Notes: generated from the sequence alone by a model not told the origin. DNA of 64,000 nt from Hoeflea_A sp039025395 (GCA_039025395.1 JBCCOK010000005.1:60021-124020), one strand, 5' to 3'; counted from the stretch's first letter, positions 8,216 through 17,040 are shown. Numbers and translations: made by a program.

Positions 8216-8893
8216 TTGCAAGCTGGAAATGTACATTACCGTTCCGAAAAGGACGTTCCGGCAGTCGTTCCCGTGTTCCCTCTTTCGGGCGCCCTGCTAT
8301 TGCCGTGCGGCCAGATGCCCCTGAACATATTCGAGCCTCGCTATCTCGCTATGATCGATGATGCGATGCAGTCGGATCGCATTATCGGCATTATTCAACC
8401 TCAGTTCGATCTGGACGGCGGTGCCGAAGCCAAGGAGTGTCCTTCGCTCTGTTCGGTGGGAACTCTTGGACGCATTACGTCCTATTCCGAAACCGGCGAC
8501 GGGCGCTATATCATTTCGCTGGTTGGTATTTGCCGGTTCCGGCTGTTGGATGAGCAGGCGCAGACGAAAGCTTACCGCGAGGGGCAAATTGCACCTTTCC
8601 TGAGCGATCTCGCATCAGACAACGGTGAAGACAAGGTCAACCGTCAGGCCTTGCTGGACAGCTTCCGCGCCTATCTCGATGCCAACAATCTGGAAGCTGA
8701 TTGGGAAAGCGTCAGCCAGGCAAGCAATTCCACACTCGTCAACACCATGTCGATGATGGCGCCTTACGGACCGGCGGAGAAACAGGCCCTGCTCGAGGCG
8801 CCCGACCTCAAGACCCGTGCCGACACGCTGGTTGCCATTACCGAGATTGCTCTGGCGCGCAACAGCGACGAGTATGATAAGGTGCTGCAGTAG
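8216..8893 (+). CDS. LON substrate-binding-domain protein
   Basis: A 225-residue cytosolic protein made of the N-terminal domain of Lon protease without the ATPase or peptidase. Conserved elements are PVFPLSGALLLPCGQMPLNIFEPRY and the later GRYIISLVGICRFRL. Such stand-alone proteins are widespread in alphaproteobacteria and are thought to bind substrates or modulate proteolysis, but the role is not established. The start is a TTG at 8216 with GAGAGG before it; no ATG in a suitable position exists. It is followed after 20 bp by the Trm112-like gene, so they are likely cotranscribed. Confidence 0.88.
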   Translation: MQAGNVHYRSEKDVPAVVPVFPLSGALLLPCGQMPLNIFEPRYLAMIDDAMQSDRIIGIIQPQFDLDGGAEAKECPSLCSVGTLGRITSYSETGDGRYIISLVGICRFRLLDEQAQTKAYREGQIAPFLSDLASDNGEDKVNRQALLDSFRAYLDANNLEADWESVSQASNSTLVNTMSMMAPYGPAEKQALLEAPDLKTRADTLVAITEIALARNSDEYDKVLQ

Positions 8894-8913
8894 GACCAAA
8901 GCTGAGCACTCAC

Positions 8914-9132
8914 ATGTCCGACATCCGGCCATCTGCAACAATTGACCAGAAGCTCCTCGACCTGCTGGTCTGCCCCCTTACAAAAGGCCCGTTGGACCTG
9001 GATGAAGAAAACAACGAGCTGATCTCAAGATCGGCCAACCTTGCCTATCCCATAAGGGACGGCATACCGATCATGCTGCCGTCGGAAGCACGCCCGCTCA
9101 ACGATGATGAAAGTACAGGGTCCGGGGCTTGA
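8914..9132 (+). CDS. Trm112-family protein
   Basis: A 72-residue protein with LLDLLVCPLTKGPLDLDEE followed by LAYPIRDGIPIML, the typical bacterial Trm112/YcaR pattern. In eukaryotes Trm112 is an activator of methyltransferases; the bacterial function is little known. Only one cysteine of the zinc-ribbon pattern remains (CPLT), as in many proteobacterial members. The stop TGA overlaps the TTG start of the downstream TetR gene, indicating coupled translation. Confidence 0.9.
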   Translation: MSDIRPSATIDQKLLDLLVCPLTKGPLDLDEENNELISRSANLAYPIRDGIPIMLPSEARPLNDDESTGSGA

Positions 9133-9698
9133 GCAAGCGCGGCGATAACCGCCGCCGCCGCCTGTTGGCCGCGGCGGCCAGCCGGTTCTGGCATTTCGGA
9201 TATGGCAGCACGAGCCTTGCCGACATTGCCGGCGACGCGGATGTTCCACTTGGCAATGTCTATTACTATTTCCGAACCAAGCGCGATATCGCGTCGGGTG
9301 TTGCCGACATTTTTGTTGAAGAAACTCAGTTCATGCTCGAGGAGATCACGCAGGCGGAGACCGATCCGCGCCGGCGCGTCATCAATCTGTTGCGCAAGCT
9401 GTCGCATTCGAGTCGAAGCCGCGTCGAGCATGGATGCCCGATCGCATTGGCTGTCCGAGACTTCCGGACAGCGGCGCCTGAGGCTGCGGCGCGGGCCGCG
9501 CATTCCTTCGAACTGCTGACCGGTTTTATCGGGCGAGAACTGCAGCGCACCGGATCGCGCCCGTCGGTGGCGCTCGCAAAGGCGCGCGAGATCGTGGTTG
9601 AATGGCAGGGCGGTATTGCGCTTTCTCATGCGCTGGGCGATCCGACTGTGCTTGCCGAAAGCTTCCGCCGCGCCGAACAACGCCTGGTGCAGGTTTAG
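9129..9698 (+). CDS. TetR/AcrR-family transcriptional regulator
   Basis: A 189-residue repressor-type protein. The N-terminal helix-turn-helix is clear: RRRRLLAAAASRFWHFGYG, STSLADIAGDADVPLGNVYYYF, then the KRDIASGV helix. The C-terminal ligand domain is divergent. The start codon is TTG 9129, overlapping the Trm112-like stop. It is the last gene of the rightward unit and is convergent with the ABC permease gene at 9722, so its target is not indicated by position; the two genes' ends are 23 bp apart. The ligand is unknown. Confidence 0.88.
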   Translation: MSKRGDNRRRRLLAAAASRFWHFGYGSTSLADIAGDADVPLGNVYYYFRTKRDIASGVADIFVEETQFMLEEITQAETDPRRRVINLLRKLSHSSRSRVEHGCPIALAVRDFRTAAPEAAARAAHSFELLTGFIGRELQRTGSRPSVALAKAREIVVEWQGGIALSHALGDPTVLAESFRRAEQRLVQV

Positions 9699-9721
9699 CG
9701 AACCGCCGACGGAGATTCCGG

Positions 9722-10852
9722 TCAGTCCAGCGTGCGCCTGTAGCGCAGCATCGCGAGCAGCGAAACCACAACCAGAATGATCAGCAATGCTCTGATATCG
9801 GTCACGATATCTGCGAGGTTGGCGCCTTTGAGCATGATCTTGCGAACGATGCGCATGAAGTGGGTGGACGGAATTGCCTGGCCGATCGCCTGGGCCCAGG
9901 CCGGCATGGCGGAAAAGGGAAACATGAACCCTGACAACAGGATGGAAGGCAAAAGATAGAAAAATGACATCTGCATCGCCTGCATCTGGTTGCGGGCAAT
10001 GGTCGAAAACAGAAATCCGAGCGCCAGGTTGACAAGAATGAATACATTCAGGCCGAGGACAAACGCGCTTACTGACCCGGCAAAGGGTACTGAGAAGGCC
10101 CAGAAAGCGAGAATGAAAAAGATGCAGGTCTGCACATAGCCGATAAACACATAGGGGATGATCTTGCCAAGCATTACCTCAGGCGCACGGGCAGGTGTGG
10201 ATAGAAGCGTCTCCATGGTTCCGCGCTCACTCTCGCGCACAATCGCGATGGCCGTGATCATCACCATGGTCATCGAAATGATCACTGCAAGAAGTCCGGG
10301 CACGATATTGAAGCTGGTGACGGCTGCAGGGTTGTAGCGGGCATGGGTAATGACTGAAAACGCGGCCTGATCGGCTGACAGATAGGCAAGCGGACCAATG
10401 GCAAGATCCGCGACGGTGTTTTGGGCCAAAACCGACAGCGCATTGGTCGCCGAACCGGATGTGGTGGGATCGGATGCATCGGCCGCCACAAGCAGAGACG
10501 GTTTGTCGCCGCGGATGATGTCGCGCTCGAAATCCTGTGGAATGGTGACAACGAAATTCGCCTCGCCGGTCTGCAGCGCGCGGTTGACTTCCGCGCTGTT
10601 GGCGACGGTGCCGCGGATGTCAAAATAGGTGGATGTTTCCATCGCCGCCAGAAAACGGCGCACAAACGGCCCGCTATCATGCACCTCGACAAGCGTCGGC
10701 AGATGGCGGGGATCGGAGTTGATGGCGTAGCCGAAAAGGACCAGCTGCATGATCGGGATCGCGATCATCATGGCGAACGTCATGCGGTCTCGCCGCATCT
10801 GAATGAATTCCTTCATCAGTATCGCCAGAAACCGGCCGGTCGAAAGCGCCAT
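9722..10852 (-). CDS. ABC-2 type export permease (YhhJ-like)
   Basis: A 376-residue inner-membrane permease with one N-terminal helix (MIAIPIMQLVLFGYAI), a periplasmic domain of about 150 residues, and five C-terminal helices, the architecture of YhhJ/YbhS/YbhR-type ABC-2 transporters. ESERGTMETLLSTPARAPEV is the conserved amphipathic EAA-like loop that contacts the ATPase. It is the last gene of the tetR-hlyD-ATPase-permease operon and begins 1 bp after the ATPase stop. Such systems export drugs or lipophilic compounds; the substrate is unknown. Usually two permease genes occur in the YbhFSR type, whereas here a single one implies a homodimer. Confidence 0.92.
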   Translation of the reverse strand: MALSTGRFLAILMKEFIQMRRDRMTFAMMIAIPIMQLVLFGYAINSDPRHLPTLVEVHDSGPFVRRFLAAMETSTYFDIRGTVANSAEVNRALQTGEANFVVTIPQDFERDIIRGDKPSLLVAADASDPTTSGSATNALSVLAQNTVADLAIGPLAYLSADQAAFSVITHARYNPAAVTSFNIVPGLLAVIISMTMVMITAIAIVRESERGTMETLLSTPARAPEVMLGKIIPYVFIGYVQTCIFFILAFWAFSVPFAGSVSAFVLGLNVFILVNLALGFLFSTIARNQMQAMQMSFFYLLPSILLSGFMFPFSAMPAWAQAIGQAIPSTHFMRIVRKIMLKGANLADIVTDIRALLIILVVVSLLAMLRYRRTLD

Positions 10853-10853
10853 G

Positions 10854-11804
10854 TCAGGCCGCGTCCGGCTGCGCGAAATTGTCGGTCGAGCCGCTCATCA
10901 GGTGGATAAACACCTCTTCGAGGCCGGCCGGTCGCTTTTCCCAATGATAGCGCTCGTCCTTTTGCAACAGTTCGATGGCGGTATCGAGCTTGCCGGCATC
11001 CACACCTGAAACATGCAGCGCCGATCCAAAGCGGGCGACCTGTTCGACACCCTCGCGGCCTTCGAGTTGAGCCGCGAGACCGGCCAGGTCAGGTCCTTCG
11101 ACGCGCCACGTGGTGAGGCCGACCATCTCCGGAATGGACTTTGCCGGCCCGTCGATGAGTTTCGCGCCATAGGCGATATAGGCGATGTAGTCGCACTGGA
11201 CGGCTTCATCCATGTAGTGGGTTGAGACCAGAACCGTGACACCGTTGTCGGCCAGCCTGCGGATCTCGTCCCAGAAGTCGCGGCGGGCCTTGGGGTCGAC
11301 ACCGGCAGTCGGTTCGTCCAGAAGCAAAAGATCGGGCGCGTGCAGCAGACAGGCGGCAAGCGCCAGCCGCTGTTTCCAGCCGCCGGACAGTTCGCCGGCC
11401 AGCTGATCGGAGCGATCGGCAAGGCCGAGATCTGCAAGCGCCTGTTTGACCTTTTGTCTGCGGCCGGGGACGCGATACATGCGGGCCATGAAGTTGAGGT
11501 TCTCGCGTATGGTCAGGTCTTCGTAGAGCGAAAAACGCTGGGTCATGTAGCCGACATGCTGCTTGATGTTGTCGGATTGGCGCACGATGTCGTAGCCAAG
11601 ACACCGCCCGGATCCGCCATCGGGCGTCAAAAGCCCGCAAAGCATCCGGATCGTGGTGGTTTTGCCGCTGCCATTGGGTCCCAGAAACCCGTAGATCGCC
11701 CCCTTCGGAACACGGATGTCGAACCGGTCGACGACGGTCTTGTCGCCAAACCGCTTGACCAGACCTTCGGCCTCGATTGCAGGCGTTTCTTTTTCCGCGT
11801 TCAT
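10854..11804 (-). CDS. ABC transporter ATP-binding protein (drug/lipid exporter type)
   Basis: A 316-residue ATPase. Walker A is GPNGSGKT (residues 42-49), the signature is LSGGWKQRLALA, Walker B is LLLLDEPTAGVDP, and the H-loop lies in VLVSTHYMDEA. It energises the permease encoded next. The frame extends upstream to 11987, but the ATG at 11804 (MNAEKETPAIEAEGLVKRFG) fits the family and overlaps the HlyD stop by four bases. The C-terminal 80 residues form the usual small regulatory domain of this subfamily. Unlike E. coli RbbA, it carries a single nucleotide-binding domain. Confidence 0.93.
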   Translation of the reverse strand: MNAEKETPAIEAEGLVKRFGDKTVVDRFDIRVPKGAIYGFLGPNGSGKTTTIRMLCGLLTPDGGSGRCLGYDIVRQSDNIKQHVGYMTQRFSLYEDLTIRENLNFMARMYRVPGRRQKVKQALADLGLADRSDQLAGELSGGWKQRLALAACLLHAPDLLLLDEPTAGVDPKARRDFWDEIRRLADNGVTVLVSTHYMDEAVQCDYIAYIAYGAKLIDGPAKSIPEMVGLTTWRVEGPDLAGLAAQLEGREGVEQVARFGSALHVSGVDAGKLDTAIELLQKDERYHWEKRPAGLEEVFIHLMSGSTDNFAQPDAA

Positions 11805-12751
11805 TGTGCCGGTCTTACGTCGATCGGCTGACCGGGCAGAAGCGTTGTCGGCACAACCGGAAGCGCCTCCGCAAGAAACACCAATTTGGAGCGTTCCTCG
11901 AGGCTGTAGATGACAGGTGGCGTAAACTCGGCGGAAGACGAAATATAGGATATGCGTGCCTCGACCGGTTCTTCGCATTGATCGCATCCGATGTTCACCG
12001 GCGTGCCGATGGAAATGGCGGCACGGTCGGTCTCACCGACAAAAAAGCGGAACTTGACCTGACCCGGCGGCAGGATCGAAACAACGGGCCTGCCTGCCTG
12101 GATATACTCGCCGGGCAGAAAATAAGTCTGCTGGACATAACCTGCGGCCGGCGCGAAAAGTGCACGCTCTTCAAGGTCAATGCGCGCATTTTCAAGGGCA
12201 AGTTCGGCCGATTTGACAGCCTGGCGCGCCTCGTCAAGCTGCGCGCTGCGGGCAGGCAGCCTGGCGACCTCCAGCTGCGCTCTCTGCTCGGCAACCGCGG
12301 CTGCGTTCTGGTCAAGGGTAGCGGCGGCCTGGTCGAGTTGGCTTGGCGATATGAAGTCGTCAGCGGAGAGCTCGCGAAAGCGTTCATACTCGACCTTGGC
12401 CAATTCGTAGCTGGCCTCTGCGTTCCGCAGCTGTTCCTCAATGACCTGGATTTCGGCTGGGCGTTTGCCGGTGCTTTCATCGATGAGGTTGGCCTGGGCG
12501 CTCATCAGGCTGGCTTCCGCTTGGCCGAACGCCACAATCTGGTGGTCGCTGTCGAGCGTGAACAGCGGCTGGTCCGCACCAACGGTATCGCCGCGGGTGA
12601 CCGACAGAGTTTCAAGGACACCGCTTTGTTGCGGCGAAACGTAGACATATTCGCCCTCGACATATCCAAAATACATGGTCTCGGAGGGCTCATCGGCGCC
12701 AAAACCGAAGAATGCCGCGATGGCAATGAACCAGGCATAGACCGTATTCAT
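11801..12751 (-). CDS. HlyD-family membrane fusion protein
   Basis: A 316-residue periplasmic adaptor anchored by an N-terminal hydrophobic segment (residues 4-18). It contains a lipoyl-like half (VYVSPQQSGVLETLSVTRGD), a long alpha-helical hairpin at about residues 75-190 rich in Ala, Glu and Gln, and the second lipoyl half with LFAPAAGYVQQTYFLPGEYI. It should link the ABC-2 exporter to an outer-membrane channel or act as a YhiI-type partner. The stop overlaps the ATPase start, and its own start overlaps the TetR stop by four bases, giving a fully overlapping operon. Confidence 0.92.
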   Translation of the reverse strand: MNTVYAWFIAIAAFFGFGADEPSETMYFGYVEGEYVYVSPQQSGVLETLSVTRGDTVGADQPLFTLDSDHQIVAFGQAEASLMSAQANLIDESTGKRPAEIQVIEEQLRNAEASYELAKVEYERFRELSADDFISPSQLDQAAATLDQNAAAVAEQRAQLEVARLPARSAQLDEARQAVKSAELALENARIDLEERALFAPAAGYVQQTYFLPGEYIQAGRPVVSILPPGQVKFRFFVGETDRAAISIGTPVNIGCDQCEEPVEARISYISSSAEFTPPVIYSLEERSKLVFLAEALPVVPTTLLPGQPIDVRPAQ

Positions 12752-13398
12752 GCTCCACTCCCGCGCGGCCTTTCCAGCAATCCGTGCATCAGAATGTCGA
12801 GATGGCTGCGCAGGAAGTCTTGCGCAGGCACGGGGTTGTCCCGGTCGACCTCGAATATCTGCATGAGTATGAAGTGCGCCAGCATCGGGCCCATGAGATT
12901 GCGGATGGCAAGATGCGGATCAACTTGTCTGAACTGGCCGGATTCGACACCGCGCCGGACGATCAGTTCAAGCGCGGTTATGGCCTTGTCGACGACTTGG
13001 CGGCGATAGAGCGCGGCCAGTTCGGGAAAGCGGCCGGCTTCCTGGAGCACAATGAGCGGCAGCGCGAGCGCATCGGAATCATCAAGCTTTGCAGCGAGAA
13101 CGGACATGACTGCGCGAACCAGTTTTTCGGGATCCTCCTGCGAGGTTTCCGCCAATTCAAGCGTCCGGTTTGCGAGGGGAGCAATGGCTCGGTTCACAAG
13201 CGATTCGAAGACGTCTTCCTTGCTGTCGAAATAGCGGTAGATGGCGCCTTTCGACAAGCCGGCCTCCCGGGCGATGTCTTCCACCTTGGTGGCGGCAAAG
13301 CCGTTGCGCGCAAACATCTTGAGGGCGGCATCAAGGACTTCGTCAGGCCGATCCTGCGCGCGCCTGCGCCATTTTGGTTCCATGGTTTGCTGTCTCAT
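12748..13398 (-). CDS. TetR/AcrR-family repressor of the adjacent ABC exporter
   Basis: A 216-residue regulator with a clear N-terminal HTH (ARNGFAATKVEDIAREAGLSKGAIYRYF, partly quoted by its pattern) and a TetR_C-type ligand domain. It is the first gene of the tetR-hlyD-ATPase-permease operon, and a perfect 34-bp palindrome lies 8 bp upstream, so autoregulation with the exporter is very likely. ATG 13398 is used here. ATG 13383 (MEPKWRRR) is an alternative; neither has a strong Shine-Dalgarno sequence. An exporter under a local ligand-sensing repressor suggests induction by the transported compound. Confidence 0.92.
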   Translation of the reverse strand: MRQQTMEPKWRRRAQDRPDEVLDAALKMFARNGFAATKVEDIAREAGLSKGAIYRYFDSKEDVFESLVNRAIAPLANRTLELAETSQEDPEKLVRAVMSVLAAKLDDSDALALPLIVLQEAGRFPELAALYRRQVVDKAITALELIVRRGVESGQFRQVDPHLAIRNLMGPMLAHFILMQIFEVDRDNPVPAQDFLRSHLDILMHGLLERPRGSGA

Positions 13399-13406
13399 CA
13401 GTATCG

Positions 13407-13440
13407 TATATTAGTAAATGACTGGTCATTTACTAATATA
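13407..13440. promoter_or_regulatory. perfect 34-bp palindrome, TetR operator
   Basis: Arms of 16 bp (TATATTAGTAAATGAC and its exact complement) flank a central TG at 13423-13424. The core TTAGTAAATGACTGGTCATT is AT-rich and much longer than expected by chance. It lies immediately upstream of the tetR start at 13398 and probably overlaps the promoter, so bound repressor would block transcription of the whole exporter operon. No divergent gene is present on the other side. Confidence 0.88.
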
Positions 13441-13772
13441 ATGGCTTCCCGGCTTCCGTCAATGATCGCGTTTGCAGCGCCACTGCGCGTTAACGGTTCA
13501 TGGCGCTTCGATCTGCAACCTGAGCGAATGTCAGTTTGCGGCCGATCTTGTGGCACCAAGGGCCAATGATCGTGATTGTCCTTCGCGCAAGGATGTAGAC
13601 GCATCGGTTCTCAACCGCCGTTGACGGCTGCGTATTCTGTGTCTCCGCGCGACCATGGCAAAGCGAAGCGGGCTCAGGTGATACGTCTTTCAGCGAAGAC
13701 CGGAGGTTGCTTACGCGCGATTGGCATCGTCCGCACCCTCCCGGGGCCTTGTCAGAAGTGTCGCGGAGCAAT

Positions 13773-13787
13773 GTTCATTCAATGAAC
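13773..13787. repeat. 15-bp palindrome
   Basis: GTTCATTCAATGAAC has 7-bp perfect arms around a single central base. It resembles operators of TetR-family repressors (TTCATT/AATGAA type), but no start codon of a recognised gene lies within 300 bp on either side. It may belong to a lost gene in this empty stretch. Confidence 0.45.
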
Positions 13788-14140
13788 CATCACACTTTGC
13801 GCGGGCCTTTCGCGGCCATCTGAAAGTCTCCCCGTCCGAATCCATCGGAACGGCGTTTCCGGGTCAGATCTGCGAGAAAGATCAGCGTTCGCACGATTGA
13901 CAATTAAATCCCGATCTTTGCCACTTGGGTCGTTTGTCCCGCTGCTCGGCTTGCGACCGGAGCCATTAAACCGTCGCCTCGCTTAATTCAGTCTGGTCAA
14001 GGGGTGGTGGGCCCGCCGGTGTCATGACCAGTCGTCATGCAGGTTGCTTATCTCCATCCAATGCCCTGCTTCGCGTCTGCAACCTTCAGGAAGGCGAAAC
14101 CGGCCAGGGTTTGTCACCATATGCGGGTCAATCTGAGTTT

Positions 14141-14178
14141 GCGGGTCGGTGCTGCGCCTCAATAGTGCACCGACCCGC
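14141..14178. repeat. 12-bp perfect inverted repeat, GC-rich
   Basis: GCGGGTCGGTGC (14141-14152) and its exact complement GCACCGACCCGC (14167-14178) enclose 14 bases. A related GCGGGTCAATC occurs just to the left at 14123. There is no T-run on either side, so a terminator is unlikely. The clustered related repeats are reminiscent of the complex ends of some insertion sequences, which is inference only. Confidence 0.5.
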
Positions 14179-14649
14179 GTACCAGAAGTGGCCAGAGGCA
14201 GAGTTTCGGGACACTTGTGGCAGAGAATATCGACGGTTCGCTCGCACCATTATGGCACAAAGCCTGTTCCGCGGTCGTTGGCTCCTGATGTCAACTTTGT
14301 AGTCCCTGTGTGTCAGATCGGGCGGCGGTTCGGCGCAACACCCGCGTAGGGAAAAGACAAGCGACGATCCACTTGCAACTCTGACAATCAAGGACAACGT
14401 GTCAGCATCGCCGTGTCATAAAGTTTCAACCGGCGGCTATCGGGCTTCGGGTGTCGGCGAGGATCATCAAACAGGACAGTTGGACAACGGGGCGCTGCAA
14501 TACCGCCTCAGGAAAGGTGCACACCATGTCGCAACTGTCCGCTAAATCACGCGGAAACAAGTTGGCGTGTTGGTCACAACTACGGCGCCGGACTTAGTTT
14601 GCAAGCATACGAAATTGTGTCGTTCAAGGAGATCGATCAAGGTTTTTGG

Positions 14650-15876
14650 CTAGATCGCCTCGCCGCGCAAAAGGCGCGGACCGCTTGGCCCCGACAGCCC
14701 GGATGCCTGTTTGATGAAAAAGGATTTGAGCGGTGGCATACGGTCGACGAGACCAAGGCCGAAATCCCGCAGCGCCCGAACAGGCATCATGTCGTTGGAA
14801 AAAAGCCTATTGAGTACGTCGGTCGTCACCCCCATCTGGAAAGTGTCGAAGCGACGCCACACCTGATAACGATCAAGCACGGAAAACGAACCGATGTCGA
14901 GGCCGATCCGATCCGCCTCCACCACCGTCTCGGCGAGTGCTGCAACATCGCGAAAGCCAAGGTTGAGACCTTGCCCGGCAATGGGATGGATACCGTGGGC
15001 GGCATCGCCGGCGAGCGCGAAGCGCGGACGGACGAAATCGCGTGCAAGGGTAAGGCCGAGCGGGTACGCACGGCGGCTGCCCACCGGCTGTATTTCGCCA
15101 AGCTTATGGCCGAAGCGGCGCTCGAGTTCGGTCTCGAACACCAGGTCGTCCTCCTTGACAAGCCTTTCGGCATCTGCCGTGCGCTCAGTCCATACCAGCG
15201 ATGAACGGTTGCCTTTGAGAGGCAGGATTGCAAAGGGTCCGGCCGGCAGGAAATGTTCTTCGGCCCGGCCGTTGTGCGGGCGTTCATGGTCAACGGTGGT
15301 AACAATCCCCGATTGCCCGTAGGACCAGTGTACAGTCCTGATGCCGGCCATATCGCGCAGGCCTGAGCGAACGCCGTCGGCCGCGACCAGAAGTCGGGCC
15401 TCGACCGCGCGTCCGTCGCTTAGCGCGATGCGGGTTGCGGTATCGCCGGTTTCAAAGCCGTCCAAGGTAACGCCCTGTTCGATCGCAATCCCGAGCTTTT
15501 CCGCACCTTGTCGCAGTGCACCAACCAGTACCTTGTTCAGCACCATATGCGCGAACGGTTCGCCCGGCGCTACTTCGCCATCGAACGTGAGGAAGACGGG
15601 GCGAACGGGATCCGACGTGCGGGAATCGGTCACAATCATATCAATGATCGGCTGGGATTCGGCGACAATCTCCTCCCAGAAACCCATCTGGGCGAGCATG
15701 CGTCCAGCACCCGCGGCGATGGCCGAAGCACGCTCGTCCTTGCGCCAGACGTCGGCCGGTGCGGCGTCGATGACGCGAACGTCGAGATGGGGCGCCGCTG
15801 ATTTAATGGCCACGGCAGCGGCGATGCCGACATAGCCGCCACCGCCTACAACAATATCGAGGTTCTCGTCCGCCAT
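14650..15876 (-). CDS. UbiH/UbiF/COQ6-family FAD-dependent hydroxylase
   Basis: A 408-residue flavoprotein monooxygenase of the ubiquinone biosynthesis family. The N-terminal dinucleotide fold is DIVVGGGGYVGIAAAVAI, the middle motif is LLVAADGVRSGLRDM, and the FAD-binding GDAAHGIHPIAGQGLNLGFRD is intact. These enzymes hydroxylate the benzoquinone ring in coenzyme Q synthesis. Alphaproteobacteria use UbiH, UbiF, UbiL or UbiM variants with different ring positions, and I cannot tell which one this is. The start ATG at 15876 gives the expected MADENLDIVV. It is a single gene, 125 bp from the divergent tesB. Confidence 0.88.
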   Translation of the reverse strand: MADENLDIVVGGGGYVGIAAAVAIKSAAPHLDVRVIDAAPADVWRKDERASAIAAGAGRMLAQMGFWEEIVAESQPIIDMIVTDSRTSDPVRPVFLTFDGEVAPGEPFAHMVLNKVLVGALRQGAEKLGIAIEQGVTLDGFETGDTATRIALSDGRAVEARLLVAADGVRSGLRDMAGIRTVHWSYGQSGIVTTVDHERPHNGRAEEHFLPAGPFAILPLKGNRSSLVWTERTADAERLVKEDDLVFETELERRFGHKLGEIQPVGSRRAYPLGLTLARDFVRPRFALAGDAAHGIHPIAGQGLNLGFRDVAALAETVVEADRIGLDIGSFSVLDRYQVWRRFDTFQMGVTTDVLNRLFSNDMMPVRALRDFGLGLVDRMPPLKSFFIKQASGLSGPSGPRLLRGEAI

Positions 15877-16001
15877 TCTGCAATCCTCAGCCGAAACACG
15901 CTTTACCCGGCTTTTGTTGCTCTTGCCGCGAGCCAGACCGAGACTGTAAGACGATCATACAGGCCGATCCGCTGAAAAAAAGACCTTACAGGAGTTTCAA
16001 A

Positions 16002-16877
16002 ATGTCGCGCGCCATGGAGAACCTTCTGGCCATTCTCGACCTTGAGCGCCTGGAGATGGATCTGTTTCGTGGCAACAGTCCGAAGGTCGGCTGGCAGCGT
16101 GTGTTTGGCGGACAGGTCATCGCGCAGGCGCTGGTGGCGGCGCAGCGGACCGTTGACAGTGACCGGTTCGTTCATTCCCTTCATGCCTATTTCATGCGGC
16201 CGGGCGATCCGGAGGTCCCGATCGTCTATGAAGTCGACCGCATACGCGACGGCGGCAGTTTCACCACACGGCGGGTTGTCGCGATCCAGCACGGCAAGGC
16301 GATCTTCTCGCTTTCCGCGTCGTTTCAGCGCGATGAGCCGGGCCTGACGCACCAGGTCGCCATGCCGGATGTACCGTTGCCGGAGCGCCTGATCGGCGAG
16401 GCGGACCTGAAAGAGAAATTCTTGAAGAACGCGCCTGAAAATGTGCGCAGATACTGGCAGCGCGAACGGCCTATCGAAATGCGGCCAATTTCTCTGACGC
16501 ATTATATTTCGCCGGAAAAACTGGAGCCCATACAGAATATCTGGGTGCGGGCGAACGGGCCTGTACCGGACGACCGGCGTATCCAGGCTGCCGTGCTTGC
16601 CTATTTGTCGGACATGACCCTGCTCGACACCTCGCTGTTCGCCCATGGGATGTCGGTTTTTTCGAGCGAAATACAGGCAGCCAGCCTCGACCATTCCATG
16701 TGGTTCCATCGCGCCTGCGCACTCGACGACTGGCTTCTTTATGCACAGGACAGCCCAAGCACAAGCGGTGCACGGGGGCTGACCCGCGGCGGGCTTTTTA
16801 CGCGCGATGGCGATTTGATCGCTTCCGTTTCCCAGGAAGGCTTGATCCGTCAGCGCCGCAAGAGCAATTCAAGCTAA
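16002..16877 (+). CDS. tesB: acyl-CoA thioesterase II
   Basis: A 291-residue double-hotdog thioesterase that hydrolyses medium- and long-chain acyl-CoA. RVFGGQVIAQALVAAQRTV and AYLSDMTLLDTS (catalytic Asp) are characteristic, as is the C-terminal GLFTRDGDLIASVSQEGLIR with the catalytic Gln. The substrate-facing Ser/Thr lies in DSPSTSGARG. The length equals that of the family. ATG 16002 has CAGGAG before it. It is monocistronic, followed by a 320-bp regulatory stretch before glnK. Confidence 0.93.
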   Translation: MSRAMENLLAILDLERLEMDLFRGNSPKVGWQRVFGGQVIAQALVAAQRTVDSDRFVHSLHAYFMRPGDPEVPIVYEVDRIRDGGSFTTRRVVAIQHGKAIFSLSASFQRDEPGLTHQVAMPDVPLPERLIGEADLKEKFLKNAPENVRRYWQRERPIEMRPISLTHYISPEKLEPIQNIWVRANGPVPDDRRIQAAVLAYLSDMTLLDTSLFAHGMSVFSSEIQAASLDHSMWFHRACALDDWLLYAQDSPSTSGARGLTRGGLFTRDGDLIASVSQEGLIRQRRKSNSS

Positions 16878-17023
16878 ACCCGATTTGCTCCAGTGCCATA
16901 ATTCGAGGATATCCGACGACCTGCCTAATTTTTGTGCAACGGCCTTATCGACTGAGATGAGCCAAGTGACTCGCTTCACATATTTGTGAGTATTTTCAAT
17001 ATTATACATGGAAGCCGTCCAAA

Positions 17024-17040
17024 CTGGCACGATCCTTGTT
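17024..17040 (+). promoter_or_regulatory. sigma-54-type promoter of glnK-amtB
   Basis: CTGGCACGATCCTTGTT matches the -24/-12 consensus TGGCACR-N4-TTGCW except that the -12 GC dinucleotide is GT. The spacing between elements is correct. It lies about 160 bp upstream of the glnK start, and no better candidate is present between tesB and glnK. Nitrogen control through NtrC and RpoN is usual for this operon in Rhizobiales. The sequence upstream is AT-rich and has an inverted repeat (TCACA-N4-TGTGA at 16976-16989); I did not find a clear NtrC site. Confidence 0.65.

Larger units (their letters stand above)
13441..14649. other. 1.2-kb stretch without recognisable gene
   Basis: No open frame here has a family resemblance, a plausible start and coding-like codon use together. 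The longest frames (13490-13771 minus, 14024-14302 plus, 14128-14397 minus) overlap one another and look random. The stretch holds a 15-bp palindrome at 13773 and a 12-bp GC-rich inverted repeat at 14141-14178. The spacing between two converging operon ends is unusual in this otherwise compact window, so this may be the worn remains of a mobile element, though no transposase can be read. Confidence 0.5.

Noticed and set aside
11777..13009. 410-codon plus-strand frame
   Set aside because: Covers hlyD and tetR in antisense; no family similarity and the minus-strand genes are clear.
14024..14397. Frames in the gene-free stretch that might be transposase fragments
   Set aside because: No transposase motif is readable in any frame; the related short repeats alone are not sufficient to name an insertion sequence.
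14599..15204. Long plus-strand frame of about 200 codons
   Set aside because: Antisense to the UbiH-family gene, whose FAD motifs and codon use leave no doubt about the coding strand.
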